From NCBI GenBank assembly GCA_016789265.1, contig JAEUQK010000017.1, positions 1-64,000 on the forward strand: DNA of 64,000 nt. The letters are read 5' to 3'. This document shows, piece by piece, positions 43,482 through 52,491 of this stretch. Origin of the DNA: Blastocatellia bacterium (GTDB lineage: Bacteria > Acidobacteriota > Blastocatellia > Pyrinomonadales > Pyrinomonadaceae). Both the position numbers and the translations under genes were made by a program. The notes beneath the pieces were generated by a model. The model ran no database searches, was not told where the DNA came from, and saw only the letters and a list, made by a program, of their open reading frames with translations. Each line of letters opens with the position of its first letter. Position 1 is the first letter of the stretch.

Positions 43482-45032
43482 TCATATCGAAGGCGTCAGT
43501 ATTACCTGTACCCTTCGGTTCTTTGCCTTTGACGCAGCCGTGGTATTGGGCGCGACCGGCAGTGTTGCCCCCAATCCTCTCGGTTCGATACGCGTCTCGG
43601 CTACACCCAATTGATACAGCCGCTCAGCGATCACCCGTGAACGAAGGTTTGTCAGGTAATTCAGGTCGTCCGGGGTTCCAGTATCATCGGTGTGAGATTC
43701 GATCGTGACTTTATAATCCGGATTTGCAACGAGCAGTTCCCCTAGCGAAGTGATCCTAGGGCTGGCGAGCGGCGAGAAGGTGGAGGCTCGCGGACCGCTC
43801 CAATAGGTTTCGGCGAGAGTTACAACGATGCCCCGTTCCGTTCTTTCGACCGTGCCGAATTTCTTAAGTGAAGCCATTAAGCCGGCTTCATTTGCACGAA
43901 GCGTTTGAAGCCTGACATCGCGAGCGCGCTGTTCCTCGGCTTCCCGGGCGGCCTTCTCTACGGCGGCGACTCTAGCCTTGGCTGAATCGGCTTCGACTTT
44001 CGCTTTTCCCAAGTCCTCGCGCAGTCTTCCGTTCTCGTTCTTGAGATCTCTGACCTGTCCGGATAAATTCGCCACGTCTCGTTCGGCGAGTTCGCGAGCT
44101 CGAGTCTCGTCCGCAAGCTGTTGTTTGAGCTCGTCGATCTGTGCAAGAGCATCAGAATATCGGCTTTCGGCTTGTCTTATCTCTGCGTCGTTCCTTGCCT
44201 GTTCGTTTCGTTTTTCCCGAGCCTGTTTTCGTACCTGTGCGGTCGATTCGGCCTTAACGGCAGTACTGACCGCACGTCGAGCCGTTATGTCAACCTCTTC
44301 TTCCTTTCGTCCCGCTTTCCATGAATCTTCGGCATTCTGCAGCAGAGCTTCGGCCTCTCTAAGTTCAGTAGATGCGTCACGCTCAGCTCCCGCAAACTTC
44401 GCCAGGGCGACTGCCTGCTTGGCCTGCAAAATGGTGGATGGCGTTTTCGAATAATCGATCTCCGCGATCTCGGGCGTACGCGCATCGCGGAAGAAATCGC
44501 TTGAATTTCCGAAATACTGTATCGAAGGCGTGGTGTCGATCTTTCTGCCGCTAAGCGTGTACGGACTCAGATTCTCCAGCATTATCTCCTGGCTAGGTCG
44601 GGCCACGAGAAAGTGAGGTTCGGCCGTAATGATCAACGCAAAGGTTTGAAGCGGCGTCGTAACACTGATCTTCGAGTCGAACTCGAAGAATCCTCGTCGT
44701 TTGATCTCGCCAAGATTCGCCACCTGACCGTCAGGAGAAACGGCCCATAGAACATAAGTCGCGTAACCGCGCCCAAGTTCGAACGGTCGCGGCATTTTCG
44801 AGACGTTCAACTCGACCTCGGTACCATTTCGACTTGTTCGCTTTATCTTCGCGTCCCCCTTCATTCGCGGATATCGAGTCGTTCCGCGAAACTGCACCAT
44901 TACCAATTCGTCCAACGGATATGTGATAGCCGTTGTTCGCCTGGGCACATCAACTTGTGCAAATACAGTGTACGAAAGAGATGCGGCGACCAGAGTAATA
45001 ACCGCCGACTTTAACAAAGAGTATTTTTTCAT
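43482..45032 (-). CDS. OmpA-family outer-membrane/peptidoglycan-associated protein with coiled coil
   Basis: 516 aa from the ATG at 45032 (MKKYSLLKSAVITLVAASLS), preceded by CCGGAG; the extension to 45092 is rejected. Signal peptide at residues 1-26. The first ~190 residues are a beta-rich domain (VDVPRRTTAITYPLDELVMV onward). Residues about 210-390 form a long Ala/Glu/Arg-rich coiled coil. The OmpA peptidoglycan-binding domain occupies about 400-516: SLGELLVANPDYKVTIESHT, DDTGTPDDLNYLTNLRSRVI and the basic SKAKNRRVQVIL. It links the outer membrane or a lipoprotein complex to the cell wall. Confidence 0.88.
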   Translation of the reverse strand: MKKYSLLKSAVITLVAASLSYTVFAQVDVPRRTTAITYPLDELVMVQFRGTTRYPRMKGDAKIKRTSRNGTEVELNVSKMPRPFELGRGYATYVLWAVSPDGQVANLGEIKRRGFFEFDSKISVTTPLQTFALIITAEPHFLVARPSQEIMLENLSPYTLSGRKIDTTPSIQYFGNSSDFFRDARTPEIAEIDYSKTPSTILQAKQAVALAKFAGAERDASTELREAEALLQNAEDSWKAGRKEEEVDITARRAVSTAVKAESTAQVRKQAREKRNEQARNDAEIRQAESRYSDALAQIDELKQQLADETRARELAERDVANLSGQVRDLKNENGRLREDLGKAKVEADSAKARVAAVEKAAREAEEQRARDVRLQTLRANEAGLMASLKKFGTVERTERGIVVTLAETYWSGPRASTFSPLASPRITSLGELLVANPDYKVTIESHTDDTGTPDDLNYLTNLRSRVIAERLYQLGVAETRIEPRGLGATLPVAPNTTAASKAKNRRVQVILTPSI

Positions 45033-45152
45033 TAATTGCTCCGGAGGAATGATGTTAAGAACAAGATGCCATAGGCACCTTCGAAGTTGCAAATAATTGC
45101 GATTTGGACAACCCGACGTCGTTTAAGTATATTCGAGGTTTTAGCCGTCTGA

Positions 45153-46955
45153 ATGAACGAGTTCCTAAGGTTACTAAAGTACGTTCGGCCTCACTGGCTG
45201 ACGTTCCTCTTCGCATTCGTGGCGATGATCCTCGTCGCTGCGTTCGAGACCGCCACCGGTGCCCTGCTCGTTCCGATCTTCGATCAATTTCTTCCTAACG
45301 CAGCCAAAGAATCAAAAACGCTTTTTGACCTAAACAGCCTTATACCGAGAGACAATTGGTTCCATGCCTGGATGGTAATTTCCGGCTTGTTGCTTACGTT
45401 TACCATTTGCAAGGGGATTGCAGAGTACTTTTCATCCTATTTGATGGCAAATATCGGGCAGTCTGCGATACTAGATCTGCGCAGACAGCTTTATGATCAT
45501 TTGCTTAGCCAGCCTGCTTCGTTTTTCGAGCGTCATCGCACAAATTTTCTAGTATCGAGACTGGTCGTTAGTTGTTCAGCGATCGAATACGCCGTATCGG
45601 CCAATCTCCGTGACGTCTTGCGAGAAGCTCTTATTCTTGTATTTTTGCTCAGCGCAGCGTTTTATTTGAACTGGCGTTTGATGCTTGGCGCAATTCTCAT
45701 CGGCCCGATCATTGCATTCCTCACGACCAAATTCAGCAAGCGTCTGAGAAAGTTCGCCGACGAGTCGTTCGAAGGCAACAAACTCCTGACCGACACCGCG
45801 CAGGAGACCTTGGCCAACCAGACCATCGTGAAGGCATACGGGGCCGAAGAACGAGAAAAGGAGCGATTTTCCCGTGTGGCGAATCTGATCGCGAAGGCAA
45901 ACCTGCGATCGGGCCGGCTTGCGGCCATTTCACCGCCGACGATCGAAATAATCGGTTTTATCGCTTTGCTTGTATTGCTTTACTTTGGTCTTCGCGAGAT
46001 CAATGCCGAAAGACTTGATGCGTCACAGTTTTTCGCGTTCATGTATTTTCTGTTTCGCAGTTACGACCCAATGCGAAAGATCTCTCGACAGCATAATGAG
46101 ATCAGCAAAGCATTCGCGGCCGCAAAAGACGTCTGGGATGTCTTGGATGAGACAGAAGTATTGCCGGAAAAAGAAAATGGAGTTGAATTAGAACCGCTCA
46201 AAGAGCAGATCGAATTGCGGGAGATCTCATTCAATTATCAAAACGACACCAAGAAGATCATTGACGGGATTTCGCTCGAAGTAAAAAAAGGCACTGTCGT
46301 TGCCCTGGTCGGCGAGAGCGGAAGCGGAAAATCGAGCTTGATCAAGATCGTCCAACGCTTATACGATCCAACCGAGGGCTCAGTCATCTGGGATGGCGTT
46401 GACATAAGAGACGCAAAGGTAGCGAGCCTTCACAAACAAATCGCGCTTGTAACTCAGGAAACAGTTCTGTTCAACGACACTGTAAAATACAACATAACGT
46501 ATGGAAAACCTGAAGCGACAGAGCTCGAGATACGAGAAGCCGCCCGTATAGCCTTTGCAGACGATTTCATCGAAGAGCTGCCTCAAGGATACGAGACGGT
46601 CGTAGGTGAACGCGGGACGTTTCTCTCGGGAGGACAGCGGCAGCGAATAGCGATCGCTCGTGCGGTTCTAGTAAACGCGCCGGTCCTTATTCTCGACGAG
46701 GCGACCTCTGCTCTCGATACCGAATCGGAAATGCTCGTCCAGCAGGCTATCGAGAATTTGATGCAGAACCGCACTTCCATCGTGATAGCTCATCGGCTTT
46801 CGACGATCCGTAAAGCGGACAAGATAGTGGTAATGGATCGGGGCAGGATATTTGAGACCGGTACACATGCCGAACTGCTGGAAAAGGACGGTAGATACCG
46901 GCGGCTTTACGATCTTCAGTTCGCTAACGAACAGGAAGATGCGCCGGTCTTGTGA
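45153..46955 (+). CDS. msbA: ABC exporter, MsbA-like (fused permease and ATPase)
   Basis: 600 aa. Six-helix exporter domain in residues ~1-320 (WLTFLFAFVAMILVAAFETA, IIGFIALLVLLYFGLREI), followed by the ATPase: Walker A VGESGSGKSSLIK, Q-loop region VTQETVLFND, signature LSGGQRQRIAIARA, Walker B LILDEATSALD and switch His in IAHRLSTI. The family flips lipid A core or related lipids across the inner membrane. The symbol is by similarity, since multidrug exporters share this architecture. First gene of a run with yicC, gmk and rpoZ (21 bp to yicC). Confidence 0.87.
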   Translation: MNEFLRLLKYVRPHWLTFLFAFVAMILVAAFETATGALLVPIFDQFLPNAAKESKTLFDLNSLIPRDNWFHAWMVISGLLLTFTICKGIAEYFSSYLMANIGQSAILDLRRQLYDHLLSQPASFFERHRTNFLVSRLVVSCSAIEYAVSANLRDVLREALILVFLLSAAFYLNWRLMLGAILIGPIIAFLTTKFSKRLRKFADESFEGNKLLTDTAQETLANQTIVKAYGAEEREKERFSRVANLIAKANLRSGRLAAISPPTIEIIGFIALLVLLYFGLREINAERLDASQFFAFMYFLFRSYDPMRKISRQHNEISKAFAAAKDVWDVLDETEVLPEKENGVELEPLKEQIELREISFNYQNDTKKIIDGISLEVKKGTVVALVGESGSGKSSLIKIVQRLYDPTEGSVIWDGVDIRDAKVASLHKQIALVTQETVLFNDTVKYNITYGKPEATELEIREAARIAFADDFIEELPQGYETVVGERGTFLSGGQRQRIAIARAVLVNAPVLILDEATSALDTESEMLVQQAIENLMQNRTSIVIAHRLSTIRKADKIVVMDRGRIFETGTHAELLEKDGRYRRLYDLQFANEQEDAPVL

Positions 46956-46976
46956 CCAGGCAAAGAAGGTGAATAT

Positions 46977-47855
46977 ATGAAGTCAATGACAGGGTTTGGT
47001 CGAGGATCCGTATCAGAGGAATCGTTCTCCGTAAATGTCGAACTTAAGACGGTTAACAATCGGTTTCTCGACGTAAATCTTCGCCTCTCCGGTGAGTTGC
47101 AGCCGCTCGAAGGAACCATCAAACATCTGATCGGTGAACGGCTATCTCGCGGACGTGTCGAGGTAAATCTGCAATACGACTGGACTGATGAGATAACTTA
47201 TGAGCTTAATCGTCCGATGATAAACGGCTTTCTAAAAGCCATGAAACAGATGCAGGAGGAATTCTCACTTGCAGGTGAACCGGATCTGAACGTGATCGCC
47301 CGATTGCCTAACGTCGTGGTTCCAAAAAAGGACGATCTGAAACCGGAGTTTATCGCCGGGATCGTCACCGCCATCAATGCCGCTCTGGACGATCTGGAGA
47401 AGATGAGGGAGAAAGAGGGCGACCTGCTCAAGACGGAATTGGGTTCCCTTATCAATGACATTGAAAAACGGCTGCCTGTCATCGAGTCAGAATCCTCCGG
47501 TGTTGCTGATGAATACCGGCAGCGTCTGACAAAACGCATTGGTGAGATGCTCGCCAAAAGTGAGTCACAGATCGAACTTGACCAGGGCCGACTAGCTCAG
47601 GAAATAGCATATTTATCCGACCGCTCCGACATTTCAGAGGAAATAACCCGGCTGCGAACTCACATCGATCATTTCCGCGGGATCATGAACGATCACAAGG
47701 AAGTCGGCAAGCGGCTCGATTTTCTGACCCAGGAACTAAATCGAGAGGCGAACACCATAACATCGAAGACGAATAATATGACCGTCAAAGAGAACGCACT
47801 GCAGATAAAAAGCGATATTGAGAAAATAAGGGAACAGGTTCAAAACATAGAGTAG
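46977..47855 (+). CDS. yicC: YicC-family endoribonuclease
   Basis: 292 aa, the normal length. It begins MKSMTGFGRGSVSEESFSVN, the hallmark YicC start, with NNRFLDVNLRLSGEL. The C-terminal DUF1732 part is ISEEITRLRTHIDHF ... GKRLDFLTQELNREANTITS. The family includes endoribonucleases acting on small RNAs in E. coli. An AAGGTGA site precedes the ATG. The stop codon shares one base with the GTG start of gmk (TAGTG), and yicC-gmk-rpoZ is a widely conserved order. Confidence 0.95.
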   Translation: MKSMTGFGRGSVSEESFSVNVELKTVNNRFLDVNLRLSGELQPLEGTIKHLIGERLSRGRVEVNLQYDWTDEITYELNRPMINGFLKAMKQMQEEFSLAGEPDLNVIARLPNVVVPKKDDLKPEFIAGIVTAINAALDDLEKMREKEGDLLKTELGSLINDIEKRLPVIESESSGVADEYRQRLTKRIGEMLAKSESQIELDQGRLAQEIAYLSDRSDISEEITRLRTHIDHFRGIMNDHKEVGKRLDFLTQELNREANTITSKTNNMTVKENALQIKSDIEKIREQVQNIE

Positions 47856-48475
47856 TGAAAGGAAAATTGATCATCATCAGCTCTCCCTCGGGCGGCGGTA
47901 AAGGAACGCTGATAAAGGAGTTGCTTGAAACGATACCCGATCTGGGATATTCGGTTTCATGGACGACGCGTGCCCCGAGATTTGGCGAAGAGGAAGGAAA
48001 ACACTATCACTTCGTCACTAGAGAGAAATTTGTCGAAGAAATTCGAAACGAGGGGTTTCTTGAACACGCGGAAGTTCATGGAAACATGTACGGAACCTCG
48101 ATAAGGCAGATCGACGAGATAGCCTCGACCGGAAAGGACGTGATCCTGGAAATAGATGTTCAAGGTGCGGCTGCGGTGATGGAGAAGGCTTCGGAGGCTG
48201 TGAGCATATTCATCCTTCCGCCGTCGTTCGACACGCTGAGGTCAAGGCTTATCGCCCGGGCGACCGAAGGTTCGAACGACCTGGAGATCAGACTTCGAAA
48301 TTCCATCGAAGAGGTTCGACAATTCGCACGTTTCAAATACGTTGTAGTAAACGACGAACTCCAGCTCGCGTCGCGAAAGCTTGCATCGATAATTCTTGCC
48401 GAACGGCAACTTACAGATAGACAAACCGGTGCCATTCAAGGTATTCTAGATAGTTTCGAGCGTTCGAAAGCTTGA
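47855..48475 (+). CDS. gmk: Guanylate kinase
   Basis: 206 aa. Phosphorylates GMP to GDP. The P-loop is SSPSGGGKGTLIK (a variant of the usual GPSGvGKgT). The GMP-binding region is VSWTTRAPRFGEEEGKHYHF, followed by EHAEVHGNMYGTS, DVILEIDVQGA and the lid IARATEG. It starts at GTG 47855, overlapping the yicC stop by one base, so translation is coupled. rpoZ follows after 23 bp. Confidence 0.96.
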   Translation: MKGKLIIISSPSGGGKGTLIKELLETIPDLGYSVSWTTRAPRFGEEEGKHYHFVTREKFVEEIRNEGFLEHAEVHGNMYGTSIRQIDEIASTGKDVILEIDVQGAAAVMEKASEAVSIFILPPSFDTLRSRLIARATEGSNDLEIRLRNSIEEVRQFARFKYVVVNDELQLASRKLASIILAERQLTDRQTGAIQGILDSFERSKA

Positions 48476-48498
48476 TTTAGGAGAAATTTGCGATTTAT

Positions 48499-48735
48499 AT
48501 GGCCCAAGAACCGGCAGAAGCACTTGAAGGAAACGAAGAAACCGAAGAGATCATCGACCCGCCCACGATCGATTCGAAGTATCGAATGATACTGCTCGCT
48601 GCACAGCGGAGCAAGCAGCTGCAGCGAGGCGCAATACCGCGGACCGAACTCGACATCAGAAAACATAAGGCCACTCGCGTTGCGATGCGCGAACTTGAAG
48701 AGAAAAAAGTGAATTTTAAGATCCTGGACAATTAG
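48499..48735 (+). CDS. rpoZ: RNA polymerase omega subunit
   Basis: 78 aa. The core reads IDSKYRMILLAAQRSKQLQR, then KATRVAMRELEEKKVNFKIL, matching the conserved 'S.f.lv..Aa.RArqL..G........k....Al.El...kv' pattern of omega, which assists beta-prime folding and, in some bacteria, ppGpp response. Position directly after gmk supports the call. A strong terminator follows. Confidence 0.9.
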   Translation: MAQEPAEALEGNEETEEIIDPPTIDSKYRMILLAAQRSKQLQRGAIPRTELDIRKHKATRVAMRELEEKKVNFKILDN

Positions 48736-48753
48736 ACGGAATAGGATAATGTG

Positions 48754-48796
48754 AAACGGATGGTTGAAAGCTATTTCAACCATCCGTTTTTGTTTT
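48754..48796 (+). terminator. Strong intrinsic terminator after rpoZ
   Basis: A perfect 16-bp stem, AAACGGATGGTTGAAA (48754-48769) and TTTCAACCATCCGTTT (48774-48789), with a 4-nt GCTA loop and then TTGTTTT. It ends the msbA-yicC-gmk-rpoZ unit. It may also slow transcripts arriving from the convergent ETF-QO gene. Confidence 0.95.
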
Positions 48797-48818
48797 CGGT
48801 TGAGCACGTTTCGACTGC

Positions 48819-50510
48819 CTACATTCCCTTATAGTTAGGCCCACCTCCGCCTTCGGGAGTCACCCAATTAATGATCTGGTAAGGATCGGCTATGTCGCAC
48901 GTTTTACAATGCACGCAATTCGAGAAATTGACCTTTAGTTCCTTTCGTCCATTGCGTTCCTCCATTTCATAAACGGCAGCAGGACAGAAACGCTGGCAGG
49001 GATTGTCGTATTCTTCCGCGCAGCGGGTTGCGCAGATCTCGGTGTCGAGAACGTGCAGATGTGACGGCTGGTCCTCGTCATGGGCTACAGCGCCGTAAAA
49101 CACATCGGTCACCTTGTCAAAGGTCAACTCTTTATCGAAAGGAACCTGGTCATATCGTCCGTTCGCCGGCATTGCACTAACTTTTTCCATTCGTTGGTGC
49201 CCGGCAACGTGGTGCTCTTTCGGCATAAAACCCCAAGCCAGGCCTTTAGTAAGAAACTGCAGGCCGGTGTTGATCAATGCCGACCACCTGCCTTTTTGGA
49301 ATGCGGCGTGGAAATTGCGGACCGGATGAAGTTCGTCATAGATCCAGCTAAGGTTGACCTTTTCCTCAAAATGTTTGAGGTGTTTTGAAGACGTGTCACC
49401 GTGTCCAAGGGCATCTACGATCGTCTCAGCAGCGAGCATTCCCGATTTCATCGCTGTGTGAATCCCCTTTATACGTTGGCCATTCAGGAATGAAGCCGTA
49501 TCGCCCACAAGCAGCACGCCGTCTCCATAAAGCCTCGGCATCGTCCAGTAACCGCCGGCATTGATCGTCTTTGCGCCGTATTTGATCATCTTTCCGCCGG
49601 TCAATATTTCGGCAACCTTAGGATGTGTTTTGAACTTTTGAAATTCGGCGTGCGGGTCAATGTTCGGGTCTTTGTAGTCAAGTCCGGTCACATACCCGAT
49701 ACTGACCACGTTATCTTTCATTCCATATATCCAGCCGCCGCCGTAGGTCTGCGTGTCAGATGGAAAACCGAGCGTGTGAACTACCCTGCCTTGTTCGAAA
49801 TTACCGGCCGGAACCTCCCACAGTTCCTTCACACCTATCGAAAAAACCTGCGCCTCCTTGCCTTCCATCAAACCGAGACGTGCCATCAGCTGTTTAGCCA
49901 GCGAACCGCGAGAACCTTCACCAAGCACGGTCACTTTTGCAAGCAGATCAACACCCGGTTCGAAATTGTCTTTCTGTTTGCCGTCCTTATCAATTCCTTT
50001 GTCGCCGGTCCGGACGCCTATCACACGGTCATTGCCGTCGTAAAGCACCTCGGCCGCAGGAAATTCAGGAAAGATATTGATGCCAGCCTCTTCGCATTTT
50101 TCACCCAGCCACTCGCACATCTTGCTTAAGCTAATGATGTACTTGCCCTTATTCTTTAACGGGGGAGGTACGATCGGCGGTGCGATCGACCCCTTTTCTG
50201 TGAGGTACCAGAATGCATCTTCGGTAACGACCGAATCGACCGGACAACCTTGTTCTAAAAAGTCCGGCATCAGTTCGCGGATAGCGATCGGATCCATAAC
50301 GGCACCGCTGAGAATGTGAGCACCGACGAACGATCCTTTTTCGACGATCCCGATCTCGATCTCACCGATCGTATGGCCTGCTTTCAGTCCCCGATCGACA
50401 AGTTCGTCGTGCTCAGCGATCTTCTTCTTTAGCCAAAGTGCCCCCGCAAGATTTGCCGGACCTGCCCCGACAAAAACTACGTCCATTTCGATCTGTTCGC
50501 GTTCGATCAT
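48819..50510 (-). CDS. Electron-transfer flavoprotein:quinone oxidoreductase
   Basis: 563 aa, the full length of ETF-QO. Passes electrons from ETF (fed by acyl-CoA and other dehydrogenases) to the membrane quinone pool. N-terminal FAD-binding GAGPANLAGALWLKK (VVFVGAGPAN), a GVRTGDKGIDKDG region and LVGDTASFLNGQRIKGIHTA for the second FAD segment. The C-terminal 4Fe-4S domain is intact: PCQRFCPAAVYEM and NCVHCKTCDIADP. AGGAAT precedes the ATG. The etfAB genes are not in this window. Confidence 0.95.
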   Translation of the reverse strand: MIEREQIEMDVVFVGAGPANLAGALWLKKKIAEHDELVDRGLKAGHTIGEIEIGIVEKGSFVGAHILSGAVMDPIAIRELMPDFLEQGCPVDSVVTEDAFWYLTEKGSIAPPIVPPPLKNKGKYIISLSKMCEWLGEKCEEAGINIFPEFPAAEVLYDGNDRVIGVRTGDKGIDKDGKQKDNFEPGVDLLAKVTVLGEGSRGSLAKQLMARLGLMEGKEAQVFSIGVKELWEVPAGNFEQGRVVHTLGFPSDTQTYGGGWIYGMKDNVVSIGYVTGLDYKDPNIDPHAEFQKFKTHPKVAEILTGGKMIKYGAKTINAGGYWTMPRLYGDGVLLVGDTASFLNGQRIKGIHTAMKSGMLAAETIVDALGHGDTSSKHLKHFEEKVNLSWIYDELHPVRNFHAAFQKGRWSALINTGLQFLTKGLAWGFMPKEHHVAGHQRMEKVSAMPANGRYDQVPFDKELTFDKVTDVFYGAVAHDEDQPSHLHVLDTEICATRCAEEYDNPCQRFCPAAVYEMEERNGRKELKVNFSNCVHCKTCDIADPYQIINWVTPEGGGGPNYKGM

Positions 50511-50560
50511 GATTCCTCTGTGAAATAAAATGAATGGCTATTCAGTAAGAGTATATCAAA

Positions 50561-51616
50561 TCAATCTTCGAACTGCCGTTTGAGACTTTCGATGTATGGA
50601 GCACGTGCTACCCCTTTTTCGGTGATGATCGCCGTAACGAGGTCGTTTGGCGTCACGTCAAACGCATAGTTGCTCACAGTGGCTTCGTCTGGTGCAAGCT
50701 GTATGTCTTTAACGTGGGTCACCTCGCGGATGTCGCGTTCTTCGATCGGTATCTCGTCGCCGGTCGGAGTATTTAGATCCACGGTCGAAAGCGGCGCGGC
50801 AACATAGAACGGAATGCCATGCCGTTTTGCTAGTACGGCGACCATGTAAGTCCCGATCTTGTTTGCGACGTCACCGTTGGCGGCGATACGGTCAGACCCG
50901 ACAACAACGGCCTGCACACGGCCTTTTTTCATCACGTGGCCCGACATGTTGTCAGTGATAAGCGTGACCGGAATTTCGTCCTGCATCAGTTCCCATGCAG
51001 TGAGCCTCGCTCCCTGAAGGTACGGCCGTGTTTCATCAGCTATTACCGCAACGTGCTTGCCCTGATCGACGGCTCCGCGAATAACGCCCAGAGCTGTTCC
51101 CCACACACCGCCGGTAGCCAAAGCGCCCGCATTGCAATGCGTGAGAACCGTATCGTTATCATTGAGCAACTCGCCTCCATACTGGGCGATCAAACGCTGC
51201 GATTCGATGTCTTCGTCGTGAATCGCTTTCGCGTCGTCGACCAGGATCTGTTTTATCTCGTTAACCGACTTACCTTCGGATCTTGCTCGCTGAAAGGTCT
51301 TTTTCATTCGGTCGATCGCCCAGAACAAATTAACGGCAGTTGGCCGCGTTGCCGCAAGCACGCCTGAAACATAATCGATCTCCTCATCAAGGTCATCGAT
51401 GTTCGTTCCCACGAAGCTTTTCGCTCCCAACGCGATGCCGTACGCCGCCGAAACCCCTATCGCCGGGGCACCGCGAACAACCATGTCCTTGATGCCTTTA
51501 GCGACATCATCGTACGTTGTCAGCGTCAGCCACTTTTCTTCTGTCGGAAGAAGCCGTTGATCAAGCATCAATACGCCTTCGTCAGACCATTTAACAGGAA
51601 TAATATTCAGGTTCAT
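50561..51616 (-). CDS. mtnA: S-methyl-5-thioribose-1-phosphate isomerase
   Basis: 351 aa. Isomerises methylthioribose-1-phosphate to the ribulose form in methionine salvage. Family motifs: MVVRGAPAIGVSAAYGIALG, RPTAVNLFWAIDRM, LTHCNAGALATGGVWGTALG with the catalytic Cys, DETRPYLQGARLTAWEL and VVGSDRIAANGDVANKIGTY with the catalytic Asp. It is 50 bp downstream of nothing else on this strand, and the ETF-QO gene follows. Other salvage genes are absent from the window. eIF2B-like proteins share the fold, but these motifs favour MtnA. Confidence 0.95.
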   Translation of the reverse strand: MNLNIIPVKWSDEGVLMLDQRLLPTEEKWLTLTTYDDVAKGIKDMVVRGAPAIGVSAAYGIALGAKSFVGTNIDDLDEEIDYVSGVLAATRPTAVNLFWAIDRMKKTFQRARSEGKSVNEIKQILVDDAKAIHDEDIESQRLIAQYGGELLNDNDTVLTHCNAGALATGGVWGTALGVIRGAVDQGKHVAVIADETRPYLQGARLTAWELMQDEIPVTLITDNMSGHVMKKGRVQAVVVGSDRIAANGDVANKIGTYMVAVLAKRHGIPFYVAAPLSTVDLNTPTGDEIPIEERDIREVTHVKDIQLAPDEATVSNYAFDVTPNDLVTAIITEKGVARAPYIESLKRQFED

Positions 51617-51724
51617 AATCGAAACTCAAATCTTACGGAAAATCGGGGGCGGGCTCAAATTGCCGGAACTTTTGACCTTGGTTTTCGCGTAACATAATGA
51701 GCCGAACGCCTCGGTAAACATGTT

Positions 51725-52390
51725 ATGAAGATCGAGAACATCTTAGATTCCATTCATTCGTCCATCACCCACCGCTGGTATTTTCAGTTGTTCACGGTAT
51801 TCACACGTATCTTGCTTGCGATTGGCTTTATTCCGCCAAGCTATAAAAAGATCGTTCATCAGCCATTTACTTCACTTCCGGATTCCAATCCTGTCGGACA
51901 TTACTTTAATGCTCTGTTGCAGACGGGTTTCTATTACGAGTTCCTGGGATGGGGACAGATGATCGCGGCGATCTTATTGCTTTTCCCGCGTACCGCTCAT
52001 TTCGGTGCCCTGATATTTCTGCCGATCATTGCCAATATCGCCGTTCTTACAACTTCGGTCGGTTTCCAGGGTACATGGATCATAACGATCCTGATGACAT
52101 TTGCCGCCACCTGGCTCGTCGCATGGGATTATGATCGCCTGAAGCCGATTCTTTTCGCCAAAAGGAGCCAAAATTCGGTTAGATTGCCGAAGCAGTTTGC
52201 CTCGATCCCGGCATTTTTCGCTTTTGGCGGCGTCGCCTTAGGTCTACTGTTTTGGACGCTAGGCATCGGAAATCTCCCGAATTACCCAATGGTTACGGGA
52301 TTCCTGGCGATCACCGGCTTCGTTTTCGGCTTGATCGTTTCGATGCATTTACGATTTATGAAAGTAGGACCGCTGGGCGAATTAGAATAA
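51725..52390 (+). CDS. DoxX-like membrane protein
   Basis: 221 aa. Hydrophobic segments near residues 20-38 (LFTVFTRILLAIGFIPPSY), 72-90 (GWGQMIAAILLLFPRTA), 92-108 (FGALIFLPIIANIAVLT), 115-133 (GTWIITILMTFAATWLV), 160-180 (FFAFGGVALGLLFWTLG) and 186-206 (MVTGFLAITGFVFGLIV). The first four, with the 'F.R..la.gFi..gy.Ki' opening, resemble the DoxX/DoxD quinone-related membrane fold. The two extra C-terminal spans are not standard. Function unknown. Confidence 0.6.
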   Translation: MKIENILDSIHSSITHRWYFQLFTVFTRILLAIGFIPPSYKKIVHQPFTSLPDSNPVGHYFNALLQTGFYYEFLGWGQMIAAILLLFPRTAHFGALIFLPIIANIAVLTTSVGFQGTWIITILMTFAATWLVAWDYDRLKPILFAKRSQNSVRLPKQFASIPAFFAFGGVALGLLFWTLGIGNLPNYPMVTGFLAITGFVFGLIVSMHLRFMKVGPLGELE

Positions 52391-52491
52391 CGAGGCTCTG
52401 TTACACGTTTGCCTGTAGGAATCGCTTGCTTTAAACTCTAACGATACTTTGCTCACTAACACAACAAAGTATTCAAGACACAATTTAAGCA